NCBI GenBank assembly: GCA_932294295.1
Contig: OW028577.1
Coordinates: 3,562,001 to 3,626,000 of the forward strand
Length of the DNA stretch: 64,000 nucleotides
Direction of reading: 5' to 3'
Source: Alitta virens
Lineage: Eukaryota > Annelida > Polychaeta > Phyllodocida > Nereididae
In this document: one piece after another, positions 1 to 10,000 of the stretch
How positions within the stretch are numbered: position 1 is the first letter of the stretch
How the letters are laid out: every line of letters starts with the position of its first letter
Program-made: the position numbers and the translations under genes
Notes under the pieces: generated by a model
Told to the model about the DNA's origin: nothing
What the model saw: the letters and a program-made list of their open reading frames with translations, nothing else
The model's database searches: none

Positions 1-107
1 ACCCCAGTCCGGTTAGACGTTGACCGACCTCAAAGGATGGACATCCCGCAAACTTATTCGTCTCAAGCGCCATTCCAATCCGCCTTTGTTGAAAGACCTT
101 CCCCAAG
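1..107 (+). CDS. Gene A exon, 5' cut by window edge
   Basis: Open in frame 1 from the first base (35 codons plus 2 bases) and ends at CCAAG|GTATAC. It encodes TPVRLDVDRPQRMDIPQTYS and onward, ending ERPSP. The split codon AG+T joins the exon at 900 in phase. Where the exon starts is unknown. Confidence 0.75.
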
Positions 108-2705
108 GTATACACTAAGCTTCAAAAAGAAATTCACATTTCAGAAAAAAACAGACTGAGGCACAAACCAGCTCTTATTTGAGCTTCTGGGTTTCACTCA
201 TGCCAAGAGCACGTACTCTTTTAGACAATATATGCCACTCTGGCCTGTCCTTGGCCTGACATTAGTGAAATTAGGATGACATCTTTAAGTTGTTTAAAAA
301 TTAAGAAGTAAACATGGTTCACATTAGTGATGGCAAATTGGTCTCAAAACTGACATTGATTAATCAGTGAGCTGTCGATGTGATAATCAATTTTTAAATC
401 GATCCTATTTTTCCATGGACTGAGAACAATTGCAAAGAAGAACATTAACTCCTAAATGTTCAAACTTTAATGACTTCGCTTTTCTCATAGGTGGCAGAAC
501 AGACTAGCATTAGTGCTGCACCTCGATTTTTCAACACACTAGCATTGATTATCGGCTGTTAGTTTGATTTGCCGACGATAATCGATTAAAATCAGCGAAT
601 CGTGCCATCACTAGTTTACATAGCTCTTCTCAGTCTCAGTGTTGAACGTATGAAGTAGAAAAGGAAACATGATGACTCCAAATTGTCATCTCATCATGCA
701 TTGCATCTGCCTCCAAATGGTCAGTTTAGCTTGCTGAACTTTAGAAGAATATTGCTAAGACAATGCAAGTTGATCATGACAGAAGTGATTCCAAATATGC
801 ATTTTTTACTGTATAATTGTAGTATAGCATTCATTTTAGGGATATTGTGTGGACTGCGGAGCTTCGGAATAATTTCAAAATTTATATTTTCATTTTCAGT
901 TACACATCCAGAACGACCTTTGCCGCAGATGTTGTTACAGTACGTAAAGATGCGCCTCCGGATTCATCCGACATACCTCCAGCTTCCACAAGTGCCGATT
1001 CAGATATTAACGAATTTAATAAAGGTAAGTCGAACCCGCTTTACTGTGTAATGTTGGGGTGAGGGCCTAGCTCAGTGGTAGCGCGCTGGGCTTCCAACCA
1101 CTGGGTCCCGGGTTCAATTCCTGGTCGAGCCTAAGTTGGATGGCTGTTTCATCCTTCGTCTCATTGCCATGGTCCCTACCTGTCCTAATTAGCCCATCAG
1201 GTGCAGAAATACAGGACGTAAAGCCCTAATCCACCACCACCTACTGTGTAATGTTCACTTTAGCGAACCATATGCAATTTGCTATTCCATGATGAAAAGT
1301 TTGCTAGTGTGTGTAGATACAGTAAATCTTGTTTCAGTTGAATTCAATTTGATCACCTGATTTAATTTAAGTTAAAGCAAAGTTTCAACTTCTGCTAAGA
1401 TTTATCAGTAGAATAAATCAGCAATAAGTCAATATATGTTCCGTTAATATTGGCTGTGCAAGATTTAGACATTGGCATTGTTCATTGTAAAGCTTTTTTC
1501 TCAATATTTCAGGCAGTCCAACTGAGGAAGTCTCACTCCCAAAAGAACCACTGACGACAAAAGAAGACAAAAGCAGTCGAGAGGAGGAATCGGAAAAAGA
1601 GCAAGTGAAATTGGTCAGACCTCAGACCGAACCACGCTTTGAACAAGCTGATTTGCCGAGAGAGCCAGTGTCACTGGATAGAGCATGGACAGTGCAGAAA
1701 AGAAATTCCGTAGATTCAACCAAAGACCAGACAGAAAGAGTAAGCACTTAAAATGAAACCATACTGCCTAAGTCTTATATTTAATTAATATTTATTAGAG
1801 TTGTGCAAAAATTCTTAGTCCAGGTTTGCTTTATGTTGCAGTTTGTTGCTCGCATTTTTGTTGGTTTTTACAGTGAATATACAGTGTATACATAGGCCTA
1901 TATTTCCTTAACTTCATGCTTGCGTAAGCCGAGTTTCGATGTATCTGTAAAAGACATCTCATCTCGTAATACCTTTGAATGACGTTTTGCAAACATTCTT
2001 TTTCCAGCGGAATGATTCGCCAACTGATGCTTCAGCTGCTCAACGGAATGGTGCCAAAGAAGAATCCAAAACACGAGAACCAGACATCGATCCATACATG
2101 CTCAAATACATGGAGATGATCAAACAGAAAAGAGAAGCACCCGAGGCAAGTATAAAGATGAAGATATTTTATTGATCGCAATAAGTGAAACTTTGCTTAC
2201 ACTTTGGCAAATACGTACAATGATGTTAATGATTTACTAATTATTCAAATTCAATAAATTTATGCATCGGGGTACAAATGAGTTCTTGGAGCAATTTTCA
2301 CTAACACTGCCAAGTATCAAGAAACCTTTTTTTTTTCATTTATTATGGCACTGATATTTATTTGAACTGTGTAATACATTTTCTGTAAATAATTATTCCT
2401 TGAAAATATCAGATGAGGTTCTGAGAGTATTGCTAATGCTATTGAATAACCTTTTGTCTCAAATATTACAGACCACCACTAAAGAGGTCGTCGATTCAGA
2501 AAAAGACATATCGGAAAGTTTAGATAAAAGGTAAGTACAAAGTATTATTTTGATTACTGATTACAAATCATGTACAATGATCTTTCTTTGTACATTTATT
2601 ATGTATAAGTCTCTCACAGCTTAGAGGTACATGACGTTTCTTTGTTGTTTTTCTGACAGCAAAAGCCAAGATGAAGCATCGGATGGGATCTTTGATGAAT
2701 GGTAG
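1..2705 (+). CDS. Gene A, unrecognised protein, 3' part (6 exons)
   Basis: The 3' end of a spliced gene running off the left edge. Exons 1-107, 900-1024, 1513-1739, 2008-2145, 2472-2530 and 2660-2705 join without frame conflict: 702 coding bases give 233 residues and a TAG stop. The phases at each junction (2, 1, 0, 0, 2) match, which is the main evidence. The protein tail is hydrophilic and rich in Ser, Glu, Asp, Lys and Pro. It has no membrane segment or recognised domain, so it is probably disordered. A helical, charged patch (DPYMLKYMEMIKQKREA) lies in exon 4, and the C-terminus is DGIFDEW. I do not recognise the family; a scaffold or cytoskeletal protein would fit the composition but this is only a guess. 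It converges on TBC1D19, with 1.25 kb between the two stop codons. One intron uses a GC donor. Confidence 0.85.
325..613. mobile_element. hAT-type MITE with 8-bp target duplication
   Basis: Lies in the gene A intron 108-899. The left end TAGTGATGGCA is matched in inverse by TGCCATCACTA at the right end. The flanks GTTCACAT (317-324) and GTTTACAT (614-621) agree at 7 of 8 positions, the duplication size of hAT transposons. The interior has several ATCGATT/ATCAAT motifs and no ORF. 289 bp, non-autonomous. Confidence 0.7.
900..1024 (+). CDS. Gene A exon
   Basis: Acceptor TTTTCATTTTCAG and donor AAAG|GTAAGT are both strong. The frame starting at 901 reads YTSRTTFAADVVTVRKDAPP and ends INEFNK. 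The last base G is shared with the next exon. Confidence 0.85.
1056..1241 (+). mobile_element. tRNA-derived SINE, copy 1 (family S1)
   Basis: Full-length SINE in a gene A intron. The tRNA-like head has an A box (TAGCTCAGTGGTAGCG), a loop CTTCCAA resembling tRNA-Gly(TCC), and a B box (GGGTTCAATTC). The body runs from AAGTTGGATGGCTG to CAGGACGTAAAGCCCTAATCC, and the tail is CCACCACCAC. A 14-bp target duplication TACTGTGTAATGTT flanks it (1042-1055, 1242-1255). Confidence 0.92.
1513..1739 (+). CDS. Gene A exon
   Basis: Acceptor CAATATTTCAG, donor AGA|GTAAGC. 75 full codons, Glu/Lys/Ser-rich, including PLTTKEDKSSREEESEKEQV and RAWTVQKRNSVDS. It ends in phase 0. Confidence 0.85.
2008..2145 (+). 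CDS. Gene A exon with GC donor
   Basis: Acceptor CTTTTTCCAG. 46 codons reading RNDSPTDASAAQRNGAKEES and ending DPYMLKYMEMIKQKREAPE. The only donor that keeps the frame is GAG|GCAAGT, the usual form of a GC-AG intron. Reading through instead would hit a stop at 2173. Confidence 0.8.
2146..2151 (+). promoter_or_regulatory. GC-AG intron donor (GAG|GCAAGT)
   Basis: The intron 2146-2471 starts with GCAAGT after GAG and ends ATATTACAG. Apart from the T-to-C change at position +2 the donor is a perfect match to the U1 consensus, as is typical of real GC-AG introns. Flanking exons are both phase 0. Confidence 0.75.
2472..2530 (+). CDS. Gene A exon
   Basis: Acceptor ATATTACAG, donor AAAAG|GTAAGT. 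Reads TTTKEVVDSEKDISESLDK plus a split AG. Confidence 0.8.
2660..2705 (+). CDS. Gene A terminal exon
   Basis: Acceptor TTTCTGACAG. AG+C gives Ser, then KSQDEASDGIFDEW and TAG at 2703-2705. Confidence 0.85.
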
Positions 2706-2771
2706 TTAAATTATTGTAGCATGTGAGTTAAATTTATAGGTGTAATTAAGTATCTGTTACTCGTGTATTTT

Positions 2772-2777
2772 AATAAA
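2772..2777 (+). terminator. Polyadenylation signal of gene A
   Basis: AATAAA 67 bases after the stop codon, followed by a GT-rich stretch (TTTGTTGTGC, TTTTGTGGTTC) typical of a downstream element. Confidence 0.75.
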
Positions 2778-2789
2778 TTATTTGTTGTG

Positions 2790-3874
2790 CAAGTTATATT
2801 TTGTGGTTCTTGTATATTCCTTACATGAAGTAAACCGGGCCCAAATCAAATTTAAATTTATAGACTATCTAATTTAACTTCTATTTTCCCAAAGATTTAG
2901 AAATAGAATAGATGAGCAATTTGAATTCAAATGTTCTGTTAGAGCTAGTAGAATTGATATGTAACCTTTTGTTTTTCTTCTACTAAAAACATCATTGCTT
3001 TCAGACATTTTTTTGTTGACTTACATAGTAGACAAGCTAACCATATACATGTCAAGTATATGAGGTTCATATATTGTAATACGCTGACACAAAGTATGCA
3101 ATCCTTCATCTAATGCTTGAACATTATTTCTGGGGTCCTTAGAATTAGTTTTGGTAGGTTACTTGGCCCAAAACCAACTTTCGGCCAAATAAATAGAATT
3201 TTTCTCAAATAAATGGGCTTGTGTGCATAATGCTTGATTATTGTTTCTGGGGACCTTAGAATTAGTTTAATTTGGTAGGTTGTTTGGTCGGTTGGCTGTC
3301 AGCTGAAAACCAACTTTCAGCCGATTTTTAACGAGTAGAATTAATGAAGCAAAATGAAATTTACTGTGACTGCTTTATAATATTTTACAAATGACAAATT
3401 CAAGTTAATGCCAAGTAGCCAGCGCCAAGTAGCTAACTTCAAGGCCACTCAAGTAAATGCCAAGTAGCCAGCGCTAGGTAGTTGACTTCACAGTCTGGTG
3501 CTGTCACTATTGCTAATCCTTGTCATCAGTGACATGGTTCAACAAAACTAGGCATGAATGGCAGTACGAGTCATCAAGGGAGCTTAAACTTCAACACAAA
3601 ATATAGGTGCATATCACCAATGACCCATTAAGTGCAATTTTCACTCTGCAAGTCAACAAAAGTTTACATATCAATTCTATCAACTGTAACTGTGAGAGTT
3701 TGTGTAGAGTTTGTGCATATGCAACTTCTTGCAGGCACAACTTTGATAGACTTAGTCGAGGTTAACTGTATATGTAATATATGGCTATAAATAAAAAGTA
3801 ATTTGCGCTCCTTTCAACGATCTTTACCCATCAAGGAAATTAAGAAAAACAGCAGTATACATTGTGATTAATAA
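2790..3874. other. Intergenic region between the convergent genes
   Basis: No exon seen. Holds local duplications: TTCTGGGG(T/A)CCTTAGAATTAG occurs near 3129 and 3246, and the phrase GCCAAGTAGCCAGCGC is repeated with variation in 3410-3480. A dispersed repeat occupies 3495-3700. Confidence 0.6.
3495..3700 (-). repeat. Dispersed repeat family R1, copy 1
   Basis: Reverse complement aligns with 18607-18838: both contain AGAATTGATATGTAAA, then GAAGTTTAAG, then TTGATGACTC and TGACAAGGAT in the same order. Type unknown. Confidence 0.65.
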
Positions 3875-3880
3875 TTTAAT
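3875..3880 (-). terminator. Candidate polyadenylation signal of TBC1D19
   Basis: ATTAAA on the minus strand, 75 bases after the TBC1D19 stop codon. No AATAAA was seen nearer to the stop on that strand. Confidence 0.4.
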
Positions 3881-3954
3881 AACAAATAAATTCAACAAGT
3901 ATATATGACAATGACTTGTGATCGCATGTAACAAATATCGCAATATATGATAAA

Positions 3955-4023
3955 TTACTGTGAGAAAAGGGATAGCTGAATAAGTGGTATTACTTTTAGT
4001 GTAGATATATCTGCCATTACGCC
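3955..4023 (-). CDS. TBC1D19: TBC1D19 terminal exon w13
   Basis: Acceptor TTCATTTTGCAG. Reads GVMADISTLKVIPLIQLSLF then SQ and TAA (3957-3955). This agrees with the family C-terminus (ADLSTLKVMPLLQ). Confidence 0.92.
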   Translation of the reverse strand, partial: GVMADISTLKVIPLIQLSLFSQ

Positions 4024-7000
4024 CTGCAAAATGAAAATAAAATAAATATCAACAATGCAAGAACTTGTTCTGCATGTAACTTGTTTATTAATTAATTAGT
4101 TCTGAAATTATGATACATAGTAGTCAATAATTTGCTTCTGATAATTACCTCGGCTGCAGAGTACGTCTGAACTTGCATCAGGTTCGTTCGTCGGAATGAG
4201 AAGATTGCCATGGCTAGGACTGAAACAAAGACGAATACATATCAATGTAGTAGTGAATTAGCCAAGCAAGCATGGCCCTCATTGCGTCTGAGTTTACAGA
4301 ATGATAATAGTGAATGTACAGTCTCTTGTTTTCAAAGTCTAGTGAAACATATCAATTACAAATTAGTACATGTATATATATATTATTCCACTCAATTGTA
4401 TCTGGCATTTTAAAGTTTTAATTTGCAGCTTTTCCTATTTGCTGTAACCTACTGTTATTAGGGTGCCTATGGTATTGAGAAACTGGGAAAATGTTAGGGA
4501 TGTGAAAACCTGAGCCATTTTCCAGATAGGAAAAAGTGGGGAATGTATATCCCAGAATCAGGAATATTGTGTCTTAGGTGGAAATGACATTATTTAAAAT
4601 TTATGGACGATTTAGTGATATGAAAAAAATATGTTTTTGATCTGAGAAACTAAAAAAAATGTTGTGAATTAATTCTTGTTGCAGAAATATGAGGGTACCC
4701 TGTATTTTCTTACAGCTGGTATGATATTAAGATATACAGTTGGCATAATTAATAATGTGCAAGTTCATAGATTACCAAAGTCTGGTATCATAGCCAAATA
4801 TAAGACTATAAGGTTACATTTCCGGGAAAGGTCAGTTCTTGAAAATAAAGGCAAATTGCAAATTTACTAAACAAAATAAACACAGCCTGGCTATGTATGG
4901 GTAGCAACTGTTGATGAGTTGACATACTTGGTAATATTTCCAGAGAGTTGTATGCAATGATTCGGTCCCACAACAGCAGGACTTGTTCACTCGAGAGGTA
5001 GCCCGAAAATGCTCGGATTAGCCATTTGAAGGCGATTTTCAAACTGAAATGTGAAGATACTGATATTTAGCTCTTAGGATAAGCGGGATGGAATAGAAAT
5101 CTATAGACAAATATGTCTGCAATACAGAGGTTAATCTTGTTAAAACTCACGGCTGTATTCCTGAAGATTTCAGATGGTAAAACAGTTGTGGTTCACACTT
5201 TTGTAGAAGAGATTCAAATAACAGACACAATGAAACTATTCCCTGAAAAGAAAAGTGAAACATGATAGGCCTCATGTGATAATGAATTTACCGAGCTCCA
5301 TAAATCTTGTAAATATAGACAAATGATCGAGGATTTATAATAATAATTTACTTGTCCCCATTAATGAAAAAATACACAATCAGTATAAATGTCAAAGGGA
5401 CACATACCTGAGGGTGTGATGATAAAACATGAAGCTTGGAGAAGTAGCGGACATAGAGTTCACGGAACACATAATAGAGAGTTACAGGATCATCGTACAT
5501 GTAACATAATGGAGAAACTGAAACGAGAAAAGTTGTCCGTTAAACAAGACCCAAATATGTGATTCAGACTGGGGATACAACTGCAAACTGGAGATTCCAT
5601 TGGAATCTGGCATAGTTACCACAGATTACCATCATATTTAAAATAAGGTTAATCTTGATGGTGAGGTAGATGTAAAATTAAGAACAGCATTAAATTTTTC
5701 TTGGTAAGGCCACCAGTTTCTGAATGCTGTCAATGATTTTCATTTTGGAACAATGAAGGGACACATACCGTACATGGAAAATCCATGGAAGGGAATGATA
5801 CCATTGGGTGGATAGTTGACGGCATAATCTTGAACTCCTTGCTTTCCTCTGATGAATGACTTAGCTGGGTTTGCCGCACATCCTTGAAATACTTGAAGGA
5901 CATGAGTATCTCTTGAAAATGGTAGGAGAATCTGGAAAAGTATATCAGCATAGTAATTTGTTGATGAAGGATATTTGAATAACAGCTCTTAGCTGTCTCT
6001 GGAAACTCATTGTGAACAAGCCACCAGATATCACACACAACTAACCCAGTCACTTTTGACCTATGGTCCTCGATTCAAAGTTGTTCAATCCCATATAAAG
6101 AATACAGAAACGCCGAAATAAGGATATCATAAGCTCTTTGCAAAGCAATCTAAAGCATTGAACTTCCAACCTATTTTGAGCGGCCAGCAATGCATTTGAA
6201 TGTGTATAGTGATAACGTACACATAGTCCACGTGAGTATCGGTAGACTGAGCTCTTAGTGTATCAGGTTTGTTTGGGTTTCATATCTCATGTTAGTAGTG
6301 TAAAGTTTCGTTTAATTTATGTCGGGTAGGATGTCAAATTTTCTGACTGTGAGCGAAAACTTTAAAACACCTATCAGTCCAGTTATTTATCAGTGAAAAA
6401 CTCGTAACCATATGGTCCAATCAGCCACAACAGTAAACTGATTGGAATTAGTACCTACTTGATATATGTAGTCCTCGAAGACAAAATACTGATCGTCATT
6501 TGTTGTGGTGAGTTTTACGTCTTTGTAAATCAAGTTGTCCACCAGAAGATCATGCTGGAACACACAGGTTTTCAGTTGTTCATAGTAGAGCATATCCTGT
6601 ATGGAAAAGAGCATTAATGAATCAGTATGTGTCAAGTCATTTCAAACTAATTTACACTCTTTTCACGGAGCAGCCATGTTGTAATTTTTGCCTCATTGAC
6701 CTCTCTTTGTACTCAGATATAGTATTGTGATGTCAACAATAGACAATGGCCATTGTGAGATCACAGAATGCAAGAACAATGGAGAAGTAATGATGAGATC
6801 ATTCAACAATTCAGAGTAGTACAACTCATGATCAATTTCAAAGTAGAACTACTCTGCCTAAGATCCGCTCTTATAATTTCCACCTGACCAGAAAACTTAA
6901 CGAGCAAATCGTGGTGTAATTTGACTTTTTTTTATGTCTAGATTACATGTATACACAATTAATTTTGTCAGTGAAACAAAATTCAAGCTGCTGTACTTGA

Positions 7001-10000
7001 GGCTGGATGAGTATACAATGTCAAAGTGTACCGCTAGCCTGTTGTTGCTATTGCAGATTGAAAGGACACTTGCATAGTTTTTGAAATGGTGTAAAGGTTC
7101 TTCAAAACATTTAAAAAATGGACAAAGATGCACAATTAACTCACCACATCATTAACATTGACGTTGAGAATCTGACACCACAGTCGTGCTCTAAAACTGA
7201 TGGGACAGCCTTTCTTTGCAAACTCTTGAGCTAACGGACTGTGACTGGCACTTAAAACTGAAAGGAAAAAGAAAGGCAATTCATGAGGACATTTGGTTTT
7301 ATCAACTGATAGATAATTATGTTCTCTTCACTAACTGCTGACTGAGTCATATGTCAGTTCATATGGGAAGGTATCTCATCTCAACTGGGATTTGAACCTA
7401 GGACCCCTCACTATAAATGTCATAATATTAATAAGAGCCGACAGCGGCGGGTGATCAGGAAGAGTTCCTCGGGCTACCCTCATGTATGACACCTAATCAC
7501 CAGATCACCAGAACTAATCAGTTATTGTCACATAGCAGTAATGATTAAACAAATGAAAATATTGCAAAAATTAGCAACTTAAGTCTGAAGTCTCATTCCT
7601 CGCTCAATTATTGAATTGGTCCGAGCTTCGTCATTTTGTGAACTATTTGGCAAAATTAAGGGTCAGCATTCCTGTTCCTCTGCACGAGTTGCATAAGTTA
7701 TTGGAGCTACTGGTTTAACTGACACTTATGTTTGCATACCTTTCTTGGCCAGTTTCTTTCTCTCCAACTGAAAGAGCTCGGCTGGGACATGAATCCCATC
7801 GTCAACTCCTGTCTGACACTGGTTGATGGAAATCTCACTGAACTGCACCCTCTGAAATTCACAAAAAGAATACTGGTAATTAAAAGAGTATCAATGAAAC
7901 TTGGTTGGCATGTTATTAGTCAGAATAGCAGAACCCAGGACCTTCACTGGAGTTGGTCAATACCATGACCACTGGGTCATCAGGCCTTGACGAATTAGCA
8001 CGGAGTATGACGGGCCACCGTTGTTAGCCATAATCGCAATCGATGTTGCCACCAATGGGCCATTATTGATATTGGTCACAAAAGATTTTTACATCTCATA
8101 TGGCAAATGAAATAAAATAAGTAAATACCTATAGTTTAGTGGCACCGAGAATGTGTGTATACCAATTTTTTCAGCAGGTGGCACTAAAATCAATCTAAAC
8201 AATTCAACACAAGGTGTCGCCAGCACTCATGTCTTGCAGACGACTAGTTCACAAGCAGACGACCGTCTCACATCATTCTCTCATCATTATTCGCCTAGCA
8301 CAAAGTAATTAGCGCTGTCAATTGCACTAGCAAAGCATCATTTACAGCTGTGGCAGTTTCTCTCTGATTTTAATGAAAATTGCAAACTGGCATGAGACGC
8401 TGCAGGTGCCAAATGAAGCCATTATACGAAGCAATGAGTAAACGAAGTTCTAACACCTGTAGTCCACATAGTACGACATCTCTAGGCCCATTGGATGAAC
8501 TTTGCAGTTGAGAAATTTCACAGTTATTGAGGTTAATGACTTTATTATGTTTTGCTGTACGTTACCAATCCAATTTTTTAAAAGATATCTTTTTCATACA
8601 AAGATATCTCTGTGTAATAATCAAGTTTGAAAACAATTTCATCAAACTTTTAATGCACAGTAATAATTATTGTTCTTGTACCGATATATTTTGAAACAAT
8701 TGTAAAACGTATTGATTAAATCCTTCATTAAGTTTGAAATGATTTCATTCACAAATGTCAGTGTATGGATTAATATTGAAAACAATTTAATGCATATTTA
8801 CTAGCTATAGCTGACTAGCACATGGATTAATTAAAAAAAAAAATACATGCAGAATTGTTATTCTAGGGAAACTTTGAAATAATTTCACGCACAATTGTCA
8901 TAGTATGGATTAATGTCAAAACAATTTCATGCACAACTGTTAGTTTATAGATCACATTTGAAACAATTAACTTGAATTTCATGTATTATTTTTGGAATAT
9001 GGATTCATCTTAAAATTCATGCATGATTTCTGGCACAATTGTTGACAAAAACCATCAGTTTTGTTGCGGTAGGAAAATGATATTTGAGTTTCGTCCACCA
9101 CCTACACACTCGCCCCCAAAGCCCCAAGTTCAAATTCACAGAAATCACAAAAATACCCCAGCTGTCACAGGAAACTATCAGAAAGCGCATTTGGTGTTTT
9201 CCTCGAAGCCATTAGCACCTGTTGCATTAGAGGGTAAAAATAAAAATCCCAATTTACTCGAAACGCATTTCTTAGAAAATTAGAAAGCAAGTACCTTGGA
9301 AAACTTTAAAATCACAAGCGGATGCTTCAAGCTTTTTAACAGTATTCTTAAACTTTTAATCAAGCAGAAATATTGGCAGATCTGTCAGAATTTAAATCTA
9401 TTCCTTTCTCCATATTTGATGACAATAGAAACTTTGAGGTTTTAATCTTCATTGTTTAAATGAACTTTTAAATATTTGAGAATATACTTTAAGAGCTATA
9501 ATTATGACTTTATCATTATCTGGAATATATTAAATCCCAGTCAAATTAAAAATCAGATGCATCAGAGAATTCATGAATAATTTGTACAATGTAGCCCACT
9601 GAAGCAATTAGCCTACACATGCTGCATGAGGGTTGATTGATGAGATGAGCTATTTGAGGGGGGGGGGGGGGGTGGCATTCTGACCAACTGGCCAAAGTCT
9701 TAATCAATAAGCACCATGCCTGGTGAGGCAAGTACAATATCCTATCAAAAATAATTAAACTGTTTCTGTAAAATCATGGAGCCAGGGTTGGCTCCATGGT
9801 AAAATCATTCTTTCTATGCAAAAAGAGCACATTCTTTAAAATATATTTATCTAAGACATTATGAAAGCTAAAAATAAATAACCAAGATAATTATCATAAC
9901 AATCAATTCAAAAACATCGTCTAAGCTCTCCGAGGGCCTCACAGCTTCCATAATCCCAAACGCTCTTTAGACTGACCTTCATTAAAGACTATCTTTAAGG

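Noticed and set aside
1061..1132. tRNA gene in the SINE head
   Set aside because: A and B boxes are present but the acceptor arm does not pair and the same head recurs attached to one common body in many copies, so it is a SINE and not a functional tRNA gene.
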